In this document: piece by piece, positions 62,298 through 64,000 of the stretch
Position numbering within the stretch: the first letter of the stretch is position 1
Layout: each line of letters begins with the position of its first letter
NCBI RefSeq assembly: GCF_041146395.1
Contig: NC_091009.1
Coordinates: 3,971,001-4,035,000, forward strand
Length of the DNA: 64,000 nt
DNA from: Eulemur rufifrons
Taxonomy: Eukaryota > Chordata > Mammalia > Primates > Lemuridae
Direction: 5' to 3'
Position numbers and translations under genes: made by a program
Notes under the pieces: model-generated
The model's input: only the letters and a program-made list of their open reading frames with translations
The model's database searches: none
Told to the model about the DNA's origin: nothing

Positions 62298-63968
62298 AAT
62301 ACCTTTAACAGATAACCCTAACCCTGAACATAACACCCAACCCTGTTCCTATTTCTCCCCTTAACACGTAAACCTCACCGTGCGCCTAACTTTAACCTCT
62401 TATCCTAACGTTAATGCATAACCCATTTCCTGAGAACAACCCCTATCCCATAATTCTAACCCTATCTCCTAGTCATCACTGTGACACCTAATCCCTAACC
62501 CTAATTCTAAACCGCTAACCCTAACCGAAACCCTACCTACAACCCTACAACTGACAGTAACCCTTACTTCTAACCCCAACGCTATGCCTAACAAAAACCC
62601 TAACCCTTGACCCTAACCCTTCACCCTAACCCCTAAGCCTTACCCTAACCCTTATCCCTAATCCTAATCCTAACCATTAAACCTAACCCTAGCTCTTAAA
62701 GCTAACCCTAAACCTTACCCTCACAACTGGACCTAACCCTGACACTAATTAACACCTAACCCTAACCAGAACCCCTAAAGCTAACCCTGTACCCTATCCC
62801 TAACCCTAGCAGTAAACTTTAACCCTAAACCTAAGCCCAACCCGTAACCCTAATCCTATCCTTTTACCCTAAAACTAACCCCTAAACCTAACCCCTATAC
62901 CTCACCCTAACTCTAACCCCAATCCTAATTCTAACCATACCCCTTCATAAAACACTAACTCCTAACCGCTAACCCTAACACTAACCAAAAACCCTAATCA
63001 CTAATCCCTAACCCTAACGCTTAACCTTTACCCTAACCGTTAACCCTCACCCTAAATCTTAACACTGACCCTAACCTTAACCTTTAACTCTAAGCCTAAC
63101 CCTTAACCCTACAGTAAGGAAGACCCTTAATGCTAATGGGATCCCTTATCCCTAACCCTAACACTACAGCTAAAAATAACCCTAACCTTGGATCCTTAAA
63201 CCTAACCCCTAACACTTACTTTAACCCCAAACCCTAACCCTAATCCTAAGCATTAAACCTAACCCTATCTCTTAACCCTAACGCTAGCCCTTACCCTAAC
63301 GCCTAGATCTGACCCTAAATCTAACCTACCGCCTAATCCTAACCTTAAGCCCTAATGCTAACTCTAACCCTGAACCCTAAACCTACCCGTAACCCTTAAC
63401 ACTAACCCTATCCGTGAACCTTAACCCTGACCCTAACCATTACCCGCACCGAAGCATTTAACCCTGACCCTAACCCTAATCCTTAATGATAACCCTAACA
63501 CTAAACCATAACCCTAAGCCCAACACTTAACCCTAATCCTATCCCTTAACCCTAACCCTAACCCTAATGCTAACCCCTAAACGTAACCCTAACCGTGACC
63601 AGTAAACCTAACCCTAACCTCTAACACAAACCATAGCACATAACTCTAAACCTAAAACTAACCCTAACCCTAAACCTAACCCTAAACCCTAACTCTTAAC
63701 CTTAACACTAAGCGTTAACTCTCACGCTAACCTTTAATCCTAACCCTAATCCTAATCTTCAACCCTATACCTAACACTTAACCCTAACCCTGTACCTAAC
63801 CCTAACCCCTCATCTTAACCCTAACCGTAAACCTCAACCCGAAACCAAAGTGTAACCGTTCAACCTAAGGGTAACCTTTAACCCTAACCCTAATCCCTAA
63901 CCCTAAGCCCTCACCCTAACACTAAACTTCATCCTTCACCCTAACCATAATCCTAACCCTAAATCTAA

Positions 63969-64000
63969 TTCTCAGACTTCTTGCTTTCTTAGAGTTTAGA
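63969..64000 (-). repeat. Tag A, unit 7, cut by the window end
   Basis: Only TTCTCAGACTTCTTGC and the following bases to AGAGTTTAGA are present. Its position, 1,877 bp after unit 6, fits the regular spacing. Confidence 0.88.

Overview
This window is repeat DNA from a vertebrate chromosome. I see no protein-coding gene, tRNA, rRNA or CRISPR array in it. The one element I can classify confidently is an Alu SINE at 60,457-60,821. Its A-rich central linker and right-monomer wording resemble Alus of strepsirrhine primates (lemurs), so a lemur-like genome is the best guess. Everything else is satellite: degenerate TTAGGG/CCCTAA arrays and a separate ~93-bp-monomer satellite. All short open frames fall inside repeat units and look like by-products of repetition.

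Layout: (1) 1-18,245, degenerate CCCTAA array on the + strand, interrupted by ~150-205-bp non-telomeric 'tags' of five related kinds that I name A, B, C, D and E. (2) 18,246-25,709, AT-rich satellite in one orientation. (3) 25,710-36,132, the same satellite in the opposite orientation. (4) 36,133-47,548, degenerate TTAGGG array carrying the same tags in mirrored order. (5) 47,549-64,000, CCCTAA again, starting with a truncated C tag. After one C-A-A'-B cycle and a second C it becomes a regular ~1.875-kb A-only tandem array, interrupted by the Alu.

Architecture: segments 1-4 form a large, imperfect inverted duplication. The telomere-like arrays point outward on both flanks and the satellite lies in the middle. 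The tag order E-D-B-A'-A-C-B is mirrored on both sides, so the collinear span runs from about 13.3 to 41.5 kb. Parts of the satellite arms are nearly identical, and the arms differ by insertions of whole monomers (about 277, 464 and 839 bp). At about 47.55 kb the G-rich strand of one array meets the C-rich strand of the next (head-to-head), the orientation expected of an end-to-end telomere fusion or an inversion.

The most interesting observation is that the satellite monomer and the telomere-array tags share a module: GTAGGCTTGCT, then ACTCT, then GGAAG-AGTGTGAGA with small differences. This suggests that the two satellite families have a common origin. Monomers at the outer edge of the satellite, next to the telomere-like arrays, keep the tag-like GGCTTGCT wording, while interior monomers mostly carry GGCATGCT or GGCCTGCT.

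Strand convention: for telomere-like arrays and tags, strand gives the direction in which TTAGGG reads; for the satellite, + means GTAGGC(T/A)TGCTAAACTCT reads on the given strand. Coordinates of repeat borders are by eye and good to roughly 5-20 bp unless stated otherwise. Between tags, the gaps of about 300-1,700 bp hold only degenerate CCCTAA/TTAGGG sequence.
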